NCBI GenBank assembly: GCA_963707135.1
Contig: CAVPOY010000044.1
Span: 186,001-250,000 of the forward strand
Length of the DNA: 64,000 bases
Reading direction: 5' to 3'
From: JBGSTR01 sp963707135
GTDB taxonomy: Bacteria; Pseudomonadota; Gammaproteobacteria; Chromatiales; Chromatiaceae
In this document: positions 35,444-45,018 of the stretch, one piece after another
How positions within the stretch are numbered: position 1 is the stretch's first letter
How the letters are laid out: each line of letters starts with the position of its first letter
Position numbers and translations under genes: made by a program
The notes under the pieces: model-generated
The model's database searches: none
Told to the model about the DNA's origin: nothing
Seen by the model: the letters and a program-made list of their open reading frames with translations, nothing else

Positions 35444-36820
35444 TCAGCGCTCCGGCAGGCGCAGCCCGTACTTGGCGATCTTCCGGTCCAACGCGGGACG
35501 AGAGATGCCGAGGATCTCGCTTGTCCGACCCTTGTGCCCCCCGGTGTGGTCGAGCACCCGCTGGACGTGCTCCGCTTCCACCTGATCCAGGGTCCGAAGC
35601 GCGGCCGTCCCCGAACCCGGGATTCCCTCGGCCGGCAACGAGGGTGCCGGCTCGCTGTCCGGCATGCCCATCTCGACGAGGTCGGGTGTGATAAGCGCGT
35701 CGCGGGCGCGAACCGTGGCCTGGGTCAGCAGATTCTCGAGCTCCCGGACGTTACCCGGCCACTCGTAGGCGCAGAGCCGATCCAGCGCACTCGTGGTCAC
35801 ACGGGGCAGCGGTCGGTCGAGCCGCTCGGCGATTCGCGCCAGCAGCCCATGTATCAGCAAGGGTATGTCTTCGCGCCGGTCGCGAAGTGGCGGCATCTGG
35901 ATCTGGAACACGTTGAGACGATAGACCAGATCCTCGCGAAAACGGCCGGCGCGGGCCTCTTCCAACAGGTCCCGATTCGTCGCCGCCACCACCCGCGCGC
36001 CGGTTTTGATCGGCTCCACGCCGCCTACGCGCTCGAACAAGCGTTCCTGCAGCGCGCGCAGAAGTTTCGCCTGTAGCGGCGCCGCGAGCTCGCCGACTTC
36101 GTCAAGGAACAGGGTCCCGGCGCTGGCCAGCTCGAACTTGCCGAGCTTGCGCGCCTGGGCACCGGTGAAGGCCCCCTTCTCGTGGCCGAACAGCTCGCTC
36201 TCGAGCAGGGTGTCGACGATGGCCGCGCAGTTGACCGCGACGAAAGGGCCGTCGCGTCCGCTATGCTGGTGTATCAGACGCGCCGCGACCTCCTTTCCGG
36301 TCCCGGACTCCCCGGTGATCAGCACGGTCGCCGAGCTGCGGGCGCAGAGCGCGATCTCCTTGCTAACCCTGAGCATGGCGTGGCTCTTGCCGATCAGGTC
36401 CCGTTGCAGCTTCGGGGCCGCCTCGCCGCTCGTACCCGCGGTCCTCTTAGACAACATCCGGTTGCGCAGCAGCCGTTCGATCGTTTGCTGCAGCTCACCG
36501 GCCTTGACCGGCTTGTGCACAAAGTCCGCCGCGCCCTGCTTAATAGCGTCGATCGCAAGCTCCAGGTCGTGCTCGCCGGTCATCATGATCACCGGCAGCC
36601 CGGGGTCGCGCCCGAGCACCGCTCTGAGTAGATCGGTCCCTTTACCGTCCGGCAGTTGCTGGTCGAGCAGCAGCAGATCGACCCGACCCGCGTCCAGTCG
36701 GGCGAGCGCGCCTCGGCAGCTGTGAACGCCCTCGACGCTGTAACCCTCGTCTTCGAAGTGCAGAGCCAGCATCTGGTTCAGGGCCTGATCGTCTTCGACG
36801 ATCAGAAGGTGATGAGTCAT
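35444..36820 (-). CDS. Sigma-54-dependent response regulator (NtrC family)
   Basis: 458 residues in three domains. Receiver 1-120 with D53 in LLLLDQQLPDGKG. AAA+ domain 140-375 with Walker A GESGTGKE (170-177), the sigma-54 contact loop GAFTGA (216-221), Walker B FLDEVGEL and arginine finger region YRLNVFQI. The Fis-type DNA-binding domain ends VLDHTGGHKGRTSEILGISRPALDRKIAKYGL. It activates sigma-54 promoters after phosphorylation. No partner kinase is next to it. Divergent from it lies a sigma-54 promoter match and a micro-ORF, a plausible target. Confidence 0.95.
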   Translation of the reverse strand: MTHHLLIVEDDQALNQMLALHFEDEGYSVEGVHSCRGALARLDAGRVDLLLLDQQLPDGKGTDLLRAVLGRDPGLPVIMMTGEHDLELAIDAIKQGAADFVHKPVKAGELQQTIERLLRNRMLSKRTAGTSGEAAPKLQRDLIGKSHAMLRVSKEIALCARSSATVLITGESGTGKEVAARLIHQHSGRDGPFVAVNCAAIVDTLLESELFGHEKGAFTGAQARKLGKFELASAGTLFLDEVGELAAPLQAKLLRALQERLFERVGGVEPIKTGARVVAATNRDLLEEARAGRFREDLVYRLNVFQIQMPPLRDRREDIPLLIHGLLARIAERLDRPLPRVTTSALDRLCAYEWPGNVRELENLLTQATVRARDALITPDLVEMGMPDSEPAPSLPAEGIPGSGTAALRTLDQVEAEHVQRVLDHTGGHKGRTSEILGISRPALDRKIAKYGLRLPER

Positions 36821-36910
36821 GGTGGGCTAACGGCGAATCCTTTATAGGCTTATCCAATCTTACGCACATCACCGACGATAGAGGGCGGCACGTCGGTCCA
36901 GATCTCCGGC

Positions 36911-36925
36911 GGCGCGTAGATTGCT
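36911..36925 (+). promoter_or_regulatory. Sigma-54 promoter match upstream of the micro-ORF
   Basis: GGCGCGTAGATTGCT: GG at 36911-36912 and GC at 36923-36924, exactly 10 bases between them, with TTGC at the -12 element followed by a T-run. Transcription would start near 36936, about 67 bases before ATG 37003, and read away from the NtrC-type gene. Confidence 0.6.
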
Positions 36926-37002
36926 TTTATAAGGGTTTTCTAATATTCTGCGGGCATTCGCGATGGAACGCCTACAGATCTTAATTTTTCAGGAGCCCTC
37001 AC

Positions 37003-37176
37003 ATGACCGTACTGGGTATGCTTTCCACCGTCGCCCTACTCGTAGGCGGCGTTCAGACGACCATGGTCCTCAACGAAAACGACCGCCTCGCCGCGGAGGA
37101 GGGGCAGGCGCCGGTCGTCGAGCTTCGGGCGGTACAAGCCGACACCACGGGCCCGGCCGCGCTTCCGGGGCCTTGA
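37003..37176 (+). CDS. 57-residue secreted or membrane micro-protein
   Basis: ATG 37003 follows CAGGAG at a good distance. The product is 57 residues: a hydrophobic start (VLGMLSTVALLVGGVQTTMVL) then a polar tail with acidic residues (NENDRLAAEEGQAPVVEL) and a Pro/Gly-rich end. It could be a signal peptide with a short mature peptide, or a single-pass membrane peptide. Its placement 67 bases behind a sigma-54 promoter match and divergent from an NtrC-family activator makes it the best candidate target of that regulator. No homologue is known to me. Confidence 0.55.
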   Translation: MTVLGMLSTVALLVGGVQTTMVLNENDRLAAEEGQAPVVELRAVQADTTGPAALPGP

Positions 37177-37345
37177 ACCGCGCCGCATTCAGTCGACCCG
37201 CGACTCGAGCTCGTTGATCCCCGCAATCGCCATCACCCGGAAACGCCGGGATCAAGAACAGCGTCCAAAATCTCCCAAAGCCCGGCCTGATAGCACCGGA
37301 TCTCGTTTTCACCGTTGACCGCCCCGTCCGGCCGGTAGTGTGCGT

Positions 37346-37358
37346 GCATAGGGTATGC
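37346..37358. promoter_or_regulatory. Palindrome upstream of nikR
   Basis: GCATA-GGG-TATGC, perfect 5-base arms, about 50 bases before the NikR start. Its arms resemble half of the NikR operator pattern (GTATGA...TCATAC), so it may be an autoregulatory site, but the spacing is far shorter than the classical operator. Confidence 0.35.
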
Positions 37359-37408
37359 TTGATTTCGGTCACAGATGCCTGCAGCCACCTGCCTTCCGGG
37401 AGATGTCG

Positions 37409-37831
37409 ATGCCCAAGCCCGAGGAGACCATCCGGTTCAGCGTCTCGCTGCCGCGTCCCCTGCTGGAAGAGCTGGACCGGCGCGTGATCGGGCGGGGCTA
37501 TGCGTCCAGGTCGGAACTGGTTCGGGACCTGATCCGGGAGCGGCTGGTCGAGGAAACCTGGGAGCGCGGCGACCGAGAGGTCGCCGGCGTGCTCACTATC
37601 GTCTACGACCACCACCAACGCGAGTTAACCCAGCACATCCTGGATATCCAGCACCGCCAGTACGTGCACGTGGTCGCGACTACCCATGTGCACATGGACC
37701 ACCACAACTGCCTGGAGACCATCATCATCCGCGGCAGGCCGCAGGAGATCGAGCGCCTGAGCCTCGAGCTCGGGGGACTGCGCGGAGTCCGCTTCTCGAA
37801 GCTGACCCGCGCGGCGCGGGTCGAGCGTTAA
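37409..37831 (+). CDS. nikR: Nickel-responsive regulator NikR
   Basis: 140 residues from ATG 37409, chosen because GGAG lies 6 bases before it; the ATG two codons earlier overlaps that site. The N-terminal ribbon-helix-helix (IRFSVSLPRPLLEELDRRVI, YASRSELVRDLIRERL) binds DNA. The C-terminal ACT-like domain holds the nickel ligands H82, H93, H95 and C101 in HVHMDHHNCLE, matching E. coli H76, H87, H89 and C95 in spacing. It represses nickel uptake when nickel is plentiful. No nickel transporter or hydrogenase is in the window. Confidence 0.95.
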   Translation: MPKPEETIRFSVSLPRPLLEELDRRVIGRGYASRSELVRDLIRERLVEETWERGDREVAGVLTIVYDHHQRELTQHILDIQHRQYVHVVATTHVHMDHHNCLETIIIRGRPQEIERLSLELGGLRGVRFSKLTRAARVER

Positions 37832-38023
37832 GCCGACACCGAGCAGCAGTTCAGATCTGGTTTGGGCTTTTCCCTAGGGGTACGGTTCGGGGAGGTCCTG
37901 GGTTCTGAAGCTTCCGGGACGGCCCATTGGACGATGTCTCGCTCGTCCGGAACAGCAGTTCTGACGCCGAAGCCACCTCCAAGCGATCTCCGGCAGCGGG
38001 GACGCGAGTGGAGATCACTTTAC

Positions 38024-38455
38024 GTTCCAACAAAAAAGAGATCCACCACCGGCACCGACAATGCCCGGTGCGTCCTGTGGGACGACGAGGTTCCGAGATT
38101 CGGCTGCCGGATCTTTCCCAGCGGAAAAAAGGTGTTCGTCGAGTCCTAACGGGATGCCGGTCGCAAGCGGCTGTTGAGCTACGGCTCCTTTGGCGCCCCG
38201 AACCTCGACCAAGCCCGCACCGCCGCTCGGACAGAGCTGGCGAAGGTGGAAACCAAAGGCGTTGACCCCATTGCGGAGCGCGGGAAGAAGCGCCAGGGCG
38301 AAACCATGCAGGACCTGTGCGCGGCCTATCTTGAGCGGCATGCCAAGTTCCACGAAAAGAGCTGGCAAGCGGATGTGCGGCGCATCAATAACCGCGTCCT
38401 CCCAGCCTTGGGCCGTCTCTGTCGAAATATTGGGTTCGACGGTTCGACGGACTAA
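38024..38455 (+). pseudogene. Integrase fragment (arm-type DNA-binding N-terminus)
   Basis: The frame reads CVLWDDEVPRFGCRIFPSGKKVFVES, then TAA at 38147-38149 where tyrosine is expected, then RDAGRKRLLSYGSFGAPNLDQARTAARTELAKVETKGVDPIAERGKKR and QDLCAAYLERHAKFHEKSWQADVRRINNRVLPALG. This is the DUF4102-type N-terminal part of a tyrosine recombinase of a genomic island. It stops near 38410, and the catalytic domain is missing. One nonsense codon and a truncation make it dead. Confidence 0.75.
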
Positions 38456-38587
38456 AGGGATAGGGGGACCATGCCGCTGTAATGCGAGCACCGGGTCGCC
38501 AACCTCCCAGACGTGCGCATTAGCGGCGCCAAGGGGGGAACAACGTATCGCTGGCGACGCGGCCGTTCCCCGCTCACTGATCGAGGA

Positions 38588-39309
38588 ACGGCGAGCTTTC
38601 TGTTAATCAGACGCGGTACGCCCCGGGTGTGCGCGTTAAGAAGCCGCAATGCGTCGGCGCCGATCTCGGGGTCGCCGGCCCAACCGGTCGAAAGGAGCGC
38701 GTGCCCGATATAGTCGCGCGTTTCACCGGCCGATAATGGCGATAGTGATGCGCTTCCTAGGATCAGCTGCCGGATTAGCTCGCACTCGGGAAGGTGCAGC
38801 GTCTCCCACAACCGCTCCTGTCCGCAGAGGAGGATCTGTCTGATCGGCTCGCCGTCGGCAGCTAGATTGCGCAAGAGCTTGAGCTCCTCCAGCGCGCTTG
38901 CGGGCAGGTGGTGCGCCTCGTCGACGATTAACAAGGCGGGTCCGGGTCCCCTCCGCTCGCCCCCAACAAGGCGCTTGAGCCCGTTCAACAGTTGGGCCTT
39001 GCCGAAAGCGTCCGCTTCCAGGCCGAATGCGAACCCGACGAGCTTAAGCAGGTCGTCGGCGTCGACCTGTGTGCTGGCGACCTTGCCGACCGGATAGCCC
39101 TCACCGCCGAGCTCGTCCGCCAACTCGTCGACTAGGGTCGTCTTGCCGAGACCCGGAGCGGCGGTGAGCACGACGAAACCGTCGCCGCGCCGCGTGGCCG
39201 CGATCAGATCGGCATGTGCGTTCTCTTAACTACTGTGAACGTACCGGTGACGATGCTCGGGCATCAACCTGAATATGCTGCGGTCGAGCCGGTAGAATGC
39301 CTCGTACAC
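38588..39309 (-). pseudogene. ExeA-like AAA ATPase, nonsense and truncated
   Basis: From GTG 39309 the frame reads YEAFYRLDRSIFRLMPEHRHRY and meets TAA (39226-39228). The same frame then goes on with HADLIAATRRGDGFVVLTAAPGLGKTTLVDEL (Walker A), LLIVDEAHHLPASALEELKLLRNL (Walker B/sensor), and LSPLSAGETRDYIGHALLSTGW, up to RGVPRLINRKL near 38588, after which it joins unrelated sequence. ExeA/GspA-type ATPases serve type II secretion or exopolysaccharide systems. The N-terminal stop and missing C-terminus make this a remnant. Confidence 0.72.
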
Positions 39310-39920
39310 GTGTCCTCAAAAGATCACCGCTCCGAGAGCCTAGGCTTGCCGGCATGGCAGAAACGCATTCGCTCGCGGTCCTTCGTTCGCCGCGACATCG
39401 ATAGCGCAGATGTCGCATAGCAAAACGCCTCTTGTGCCTCGATTAGCGCATCCAGTACATGCCTGCCGAGGGATGGGAAGAGATTAGGCGATGGAACCGC
39501 CCGACGGGGGCTTAGGCTGGCACGCTAGACGCCGAACCGACACCGGTCACGGTTCATCTTCAGGGCAGTGCGGCCCAAGCTATCCTGCTCACTTTGCTGG
39601 AGCTGCGGGATCGGGGATTGCTCCCCGGTCCGTCGCCGGAGATCTGGGAGCCGCTGCCCTGGGACCGCTCCGGCCTGCTCGCCGAACGCCGGCCATCGGG
39701 GCCGCGCTGGCACCTCGGCGGCCACTGTACTGACGCCCTCGGAGCCCCCTGCCGAACTTCGACGCGCGATGACCGCGAGCCACTGCTGCGGGCCGCGAGG
39801 CGGCAGCGATTCCCGGGCGCGCGGCACACAAGACGCCAACTGCAGGCACACGAAGGGCGTTACGGGTGCAGTACACTCCGACGCCATTGCCGCCGCGCTG
39901 TTTGGAGATTGCCCCGCACC
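39310..39920. other. Region between ExeA remnant and SDR gene, no supported gene
   Basis: About 600 bases. The SDR frame is open upstream to 39594, but that part is Arg/Pro-rich without family character. A short stretch near 39560-39740 (LLTLLELRDRGLLPGPSPEIWEPLPWDRSGLLAERRP) looks protein-like but I cannot place it. Confidence 0.5.
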
Positions 39921-41510
39921 ATGACCGGCCGCCCCGAGTCCCGCCCCCGCCTCGTCTTCGGGGCCAGCGGCTACATCGGCACCCACCTGGTCCCCAGGCT
40001 CCTGGCGGCGGGGGTGCCGGTGCGAGTCTCCTCTCGCCAGCCCCAGGTGCTGGAGGCGCGGGGCTGGCGCGGCGCGGAGGTGGTGGCGGCGGACGCCCTG
40101 GACACCGCGACCCTGCCTGCCGCCTTGGACGGCGTCGGGATCGCCTACTATCTGGTCCACTCCATGGGCGCAGGCCGCAACTTCGGCCAATTGGACCTGC
40201 AGGCCGCGGCCAACTTCGCCGCCGCGGCGGCCAGGGCCGGCGTGGAGCGTATCTGCTACCTGGGCGGTCTGGTCCCCAAGGACGCGGATTCAGAGCACAT
40301 CGTCTCCCGCCGGGAGACCGGCGAGGTGCTGCGCCGCGGCAAGGTCCCGGTCACCGAGATCCGCGCCGGGATCATCGTCGGCCCGGGCTCCGCCGCCTTC
40401 GAGGTGATGCGCGACCTGGTCTATCACCTGCCGGTCATGGTCACGCCGCGCTGGGTGAGGGCCAAGTCGCCGCCCATCGCCCTGGACAACCTGCTGGAAT
40501 ACCTGGTTCGGGCCCCGGCCCTGCCCGAGGCCGCCGGCGGCGTCTACGATGCGGCGGGGCCGGAGACCCTGACCTACGCGGCCATGATGCGGGTGCTGGC
40601 CGAGGCCGCCGGGCGACGTCCGCCCTGGATCGTCCCGGTGCCGGTGCTCACGCCCCGCCTATCGTCCTATTGGCTGCGTCTGATCACCTCGGTACCCACC
40701 AACGTCGCCCGTGCCCTGATCGAGGGGCTCAAGCACGACTTCACGGCGGATGCGGAGCCGCTGCGGCGCCTGGTGCCCCAGCGGTTGCTCGGGTTCAGGG
40801 AGTCCGTGGAAGCGGCCTTTGCCGCAGAACGCAACGCACAGGTCCAGGCACGCTGGACCGAGGGGGCCTTCAATATGCGCAAGGGTCGGATCGATTACGC
40901 CTACTACGCCAAGCGGGCAGGTGGCAGTGCCGTCGCCCAGGCGACGCCAGCGGCGGTGTGGGCAGTGGTTGCGGCCATCGGCGGGGCCAACCGCTACTAC
41001 TACCTCAACGCCCTCTGGACCCTGCGCGAGACGATGGACTGGGCCCTGGGCGGGCGGGGGCTCAGCCGCGGCCGTCGCGATCCGACCGACGTGCGGGTGG
41101 GCGACACGATCGACTCCTGGGAGGTGATCGGGGTGGAGCCGGAGCGCCGCCTGACCCTCTCCTTCGGCATGCGCGCCCCGGGGGCCGGGGTCCTGGAGTT
41201 CGAGATCGAGCCCCTGTCCGGGGGCCGCACCCGTATCACCGCCACCGCCTACTGGCACCCCGCCGGGGTCTGGGGCCTGATGTACTGGCTGTCCATGGAG
41301 CCCGCCCACCTGGTCATCTTCCAGGGCCTGACCCGGGAGATCGCCCGGCGCGCCGAGGCGCGGGAACGGCTCTGGCCGCCACCCGCCAACGGCGGACTGA
41401 AAGGGGCTGTCCCGGGGCAGCGCACCGACCCCCGTGATCCCCTGGTTGCAGGCACGGCTCTGGGCCCTCAGGTTTGTCCCCTTCGCCAACCCTGCCATGG
41501 ACATGCTGCC
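39921..41510 (+). CDS. SDR-family NAD(P)-binding protein with DUF2867-type C-terminus, stop missing
   Basis: ATG 39921 starts MTGRPESRPRLVFGASGYIGTHLVPRLL, a Rossmann NAD(P)-binding loop, followed by AYYLVHSMGAGRNF and ICYLGGLVPKD, the atypical SDR pattern of this family. The second half (about 300-490) is a SRPBCC/DUF2867-like domain (YYYLNALWTLRETMDWALGGRGL, WEVIGVEPERRLTLSFGMRAPGAGVLEFEI). The frame runs on without a stop into the photolyase, either a fusion or a lost stop near 41400. Such proteins occur beside photolyase and FAD oxidase genes. The product's role is not established. Confidence 0.75.
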
Positions 41511-43053
41511 GTGCCTGCTTCGCCCTGCCGCCGCCTGATCCTGGTCCTGGGGGACCAGCTCGACCGCACCGCGTCCGTCCTCGCGGATCTGGACCCGGCG
41601 CGGGACAAGGTCTGGATGTGCGAGGCGGCCAGCGAGGCAACCCATGTCCCTTCCCACAAGGCGCGTACCGTGCTCTTCCTGTCGGCGATGCGCCACTTCC
41701 GGGACCAGCTCCGCTCGCAGGGTATTTCGGTGCGCTATCGGGCCCTGGATCGGGAGGCGGACCTGACCCTGGAGGCCGGGCTCACGGCGGACTTGGCGGT
41801 CCTCAAGCCGGCGCGAGTCATCGTGACCCAACCTGGCGAGCACCGGGTCCTCGCGCAGCTGCAACGGGCCTGCTCCGACGCGGGGCTGCCCCTGGAGGTC
41901 TCCGAGGACGCCCACTTCATTTGCCCCACGCCGGACTTCGACACCTGGGCGGCCGAGCGCAAGTCGCTGGTGCAGGAGCATTTCTACCGTCGCCTACGCA
42001 AGCGCGAGCGCGTGCTGATGGCGGGCGATCAGCCGGTCGGCGGGCGCTGGAACCTGGATGCCGAGAACCGCAAGCCCCTCGGGCGCAAGGGGCCCGGCCT
42101 GGTGCCGCCGCCGCTCGGCTTCGCACCGGACGCTATCACGCTGGAGGCGATGGGCCTGGTCCGGGCGCGGTTCCCTGACGCCCCGGGCGGGCTCGCGCGC
42201 TTCGACTGGCCCGTGGACTGCCGAGCAGGCCCAGGCCGCGCAAGCGGATTTCATCCGCCATCGGCTAGCCCTGTTCGGCCCCTACCAGGATGCCCTTTGG
42301 ACCGGCCAGCCCTTCCTGTATCACGCCCGCCTATCGACCGCGATGAACCTCAAGCTTCTGGACCCGCGCGCCCCCATCGCTGCGGCGGTCGAGGCGCTGG
42401 AACGAGGCGAGGCCCCGCTGGCTTCCGTAGAGGGGTTCGTGCGCCAGATCCTGGGCTGGCGGGAGTATGTGCGCGGAGTCTACTGGCTGGAGGGGCCGGA
42501 GTACCTGGAGCGCAACGCCCTGGATGCCCATCAGCCCCTGCCTGCCTTCTACTGGACCGGCGAGACGGACTACGCCTGCCTGCGCGCCGCCATCGGCCAG
42601 GTGCTGGAATACGGTTACGCGCACCACATCCAGCGCCTGATGGTCACCGGCCTGTTCGCCCTGCTCCTTGGGGTCGAGCCGCGGCAGGTGCACGCCTGGT
42701 ACCTGGCCATGTTCGTGGATGCGGTGGAGTGGGTCGAAGCCCCGAACACCCTTGGGATGAGCCAGTACGCGGACGGCGGACTGCTCGCCTCCAAGCCCTA
42801 TGCGGCAAGCGGTGCCTATATTCGGCGCATGAGCAACTATTGCGACGGTTGCCGGTATGACCCCACGCAGGCCCTGGGCGAGCGGGCCTGTCCCTTCACC
42901 ACGCTCTATTGGGACTTCCTCGACCGGCATCGCGCGCGCTTCGCCAAGCATCCGCGCACCGCCCTCCAATGGCGCAGCCTGGAGCGCCTGGACCCCGAGC
43001 GCCTCGCCGCCATCCGGCACGCCGCCCGGGTCCTGCGGCAGGCCCTGGCCTGA
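41511..43053 (+). pseudogene. FeS-type cryptochrome/photolyase-related protein, one-base frameshift
   Basis: GTG 41511 opens RRLILVLGDQLDRTASVLADLDPARDKVWMCE, the start of prokaryotic (6-4) photolyases with an iron-sulfur cluster. The frame breaks near 42213; dropping one G gives DWPVTAEQAQAAQADFIRHRLALFGPYQDA and continues to 43053. The FAD region (VRQILGWREYVRGVYW, APNTLGMSQYADGG) and cluster cysteines (NYCDGCRYDP, ERACPFTTLYWDFL) are intact. Joined, about 513 residues, normal for the family. It would repair (6-4) photoproducts by light. It is the centre of a light-associated gene group. Confidence 0.85.
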
Positions 43054-43088
43054 CCTCGACGTTCTCCGCAACCCTGGGAGACCTATGC

Positions 43089-44354
43089 ATGCACACCGAC
43101 GTCATTGTGATCGGCGCCGGGCTATCCGGCCTTGCGTGCGCGCTGACCCTTCGAGACCGCGGGCTCGATACCCTAGTGGTGGAGGCGGCGGACGCCGTGG
43201 GCGGGCGCATCCGCACCGACCGGCGGGACGGTTTCCTGCTCGACAGGGGCTTTCAGGTGCTGCAGACCTGGTACCCGGAGGCGCGACGCTTCCTGGACTA
43301 TGGGCGGCTTGATCTGCGACCCTTTGAACCGGGGGCCTTGGTCCACAGGAACGGCCGCATGCACCGGGTGAGCGATGTCTGGCGCCGGCCCGCTCGGCTG
43401 CCGGAGATGATCACCTCGCCCATCGGGACTTTGGCCGACAAGCTACGCCTACTCGGTCTGCGCCGGCGCTGCCTGGCCGGGTCCCTGGAGGAACTCTACG
43501 CCCGACCCGAAACTAGCGCGCTGGAGCGGCTGCGGGACCTTGGTTTCTCGGCCACCATGATCGAGCGCTTCTTCAAGCCCTTCTTCAGCGGCGTCTTCTT
43601 CGAGCCCGAGCTGGGCTGTTCCTCCCGCGCCTTTGAGTTCGTCTTCCGCGCCTTCGCCCTTGGGGACACAGCGCTACCCGCCCGCGGTATGGAGGAGATC
43701 CCGAGCCAACTCGCCGCCCGCCTGCCGCTGGGGTCTATCCGCACCGGCACGCGGGTGGAGCGCTTGCTGGACCACCAGGTCCTGCTCGCGTCCGGAGAGC
43801 GGCTCGGCGCGCGTGCCCTGGTGATCGCCACCGAGGGATGGGAGGCTGCACGGTTACTGGGCCAGCCGACCACGGCCCCGATCGAGGTTGACCATCGCGG
43901 TACCACCTGCCTCTACTTCGCCGCCGACCGGGCCCCCTTCACGGGGCCCGACCTGTGCCTGAATGGCGAGGGCCGTGGCGTCGTGAACAGCGTGATCTGC
44001 CCGAGCAATCTCTCGGAGCACTACGCCCCCTCCGGGACTAGCCTTATCACGGTCAATTGCCATGGGACCGACCAAAGCCCGGATACCCTGGAAACCGCGC
44101 TGCGTCGCGACCTCGAGGTTTGGTTCGGTGCGGAGGTGCGCCGCTGGCAGTGGCTCGCCGTCTACCAGTTGCCCCAGGCTCTGCCGGCGCAGACCCCGCC
44201 GGTGCCATACCCAGGGGGGACGAGCCCACGCCAATCGGACCACCTGTGGGTATGCGGCGAGTACCGCTCCGCTCCCTCGATCCATTGGGCATTGCACTCC
44301 GGTCGTCGCGTCGCGGCCAGCGTCGCCAGTGCCCTGATGTCTCAGGCCGACTAG
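43089..44354 (+). CDS. FAD-dependent amine-oxidase/phytoene-desaturase-like oxidoreductase
   Basis: 421 residues beginning MHTDVIVIGAGLSGLACALTLRDRG, the FAD-binding Rossmann loop, then VVEAADAVGGRIRTD, typical of the amine oxidase/protoporphyrinogen oxidase superfamily. ARALVIATEGWEAARLL and WVCGEYRSAPSIHWALHSGRRVAASV close the FAD site. ATG 43089 follows GGGAG. In other bacteria similar proteins accompany photolyases and carotenoid or light-response genes; the substrate is unknown. Confidence 0.85.
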   Translation: MHTDVIVIGAGLSGLACALTLRDRGLDTLVVEAADAVGGRIRTDRRDGFLLDRGFQVLQTWYPEARRFLDYGRLDLRPFEPGALVHRNGRMHRVSDVWRRPARLPEMITSPIGTLADKLRLLGLRRRCLAGSLEELYARPETSALERLRDLGFSATMIERFFKPFFSGVFFEPELGCSSRAFEFVFRAFALGDTALPARGMEEIPSQLAARLPLGSIRTGTRVERLLDHQVLLASGERLGARALVIATEGWEAARLLGQPTTAPIEVDHRGTTCLYFAADRAPFTGPDLCLNGEGRGVVNSVICPSNLSEHYAPSGTSLITVNCHGTDQSPDTLETALRRDLEVWFGAEVRRWQWLAVYQLPQALPAQTPPVPYPGGTSPRQSDHLWVCGEYRSAPSIHWALHSGRRVAASVASALMSQAD

Positions 44355-44362
44355 AGGCCTGA

Positions 44363-44707
44363 GGCAGCCAGTACTTGTCGATCCGCTACACCGAGCCGCT
44401 CGCACAGGCCGGCATCGAATCGTCCGTCGGCAGCCGTGGCGACTCCTACGACAACGCCCTGGCCGAGACCCTCAACGGCCTGTACAAGAGCGAAGTGATC
44501 CATCGTCGCGGCCCTTGGCGCAACCGCGATGCCGTCTAGTACGCCACGCTGGAATGGGTCGACTGGTTCAAAAACCGCCGGCTGCTCAAACCGATCGGCA
44601 ACATCCCACCAGCAGAGTTTGAAGCGGCGTATTATCGCCAAAAGGACGTGTCAGCCCAGGTGGCCTGACTCAAGAAAAACAGTCTCCGGAGTTCCCAGGG
44701 CGGTTCA
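44363..44707 (+). mobile_element. IS3-family remnant with orfB fragment
   Basis: The frame 44363-44668 gives GSQYLSIRYTEPLAQAGIESSVGSRGDSYDNALAETLNGLYKSEVIHRRGPWRN, a TAG at 44537-44539, then YATLEWVDWFKNRRLLKPIGNIPPAEFEAAYYRQ to TGA 44666-44668. This is the C-terminal quarter of an IS3-family transposase, including the SYDNALAE block with the last catalytic glutamate. The end at 44707 (...CGGTTCA) looks like a right terminal repeat. The left part is gone, starting within 9 bases of the FAD gene's stop. Confidence 0.8.
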
Positions 44708-44744
44708 GTTCCTCTCTGCCCGCGGCCAGTTGGTCTGACCGGGC

Positions 44745-45014
44745 GGTATACTGGTGGTGGCGACTACCAGCCGCACCTTGGCGTCCCTCGTCATCGCCAT
44801 CGTTGGAGCGGAGTATGTGTTGCGCTGGCTGCCGCAGGGCACCCATCATTGGAGTAAGCTCGTGAAGCCTGTGGAAGTGACCGCCGGTCTGGGTGAGCAG
44901 TTCAGTCTCGTCCACCGCACCGGCGTGCGCGCGAACCCGGTTGATCGCAGCGTCCATTACACCGGCAATTCGGGTTTCAACTACATGCCGCACTTGCAGA
45001 AGGCCCCGGTGTGA
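44745..45014 (+). pseudogene. ubiG: UbiG-type methyltransferase, C-terminal fragment
   Basis: The frame reads TTSRTLASLVIAIVGAEYVLRWLPQGTHHWSKLVKPVEV, then LVHRTGVRANPVDRSVHYTGNSGFNYM. This is the C-terminal quarter of the ubiquinone O-methyltransferase UbiG (GAEYVLR-LP-GTH is a hallmark). The SAM-binding half is missing, cut off by the IS3 end 37 bases upstream. It may be a relic of the native gene or of an acquired copy. Confidence 0.7.
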
Positions 45015-45018
45015 ACCT

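Noticed and set aside
37236..37250. Terminator after the micro-ORF (CCCGG-AAACG-CCGGG)
   Set aside because: Five-base stem without a T-run; too weak to call.
40659..41981. 440-residue antisense frame under the SDR and photolyase
   Set aside because: Low-complexity shadow; the sense strand has clear domains.
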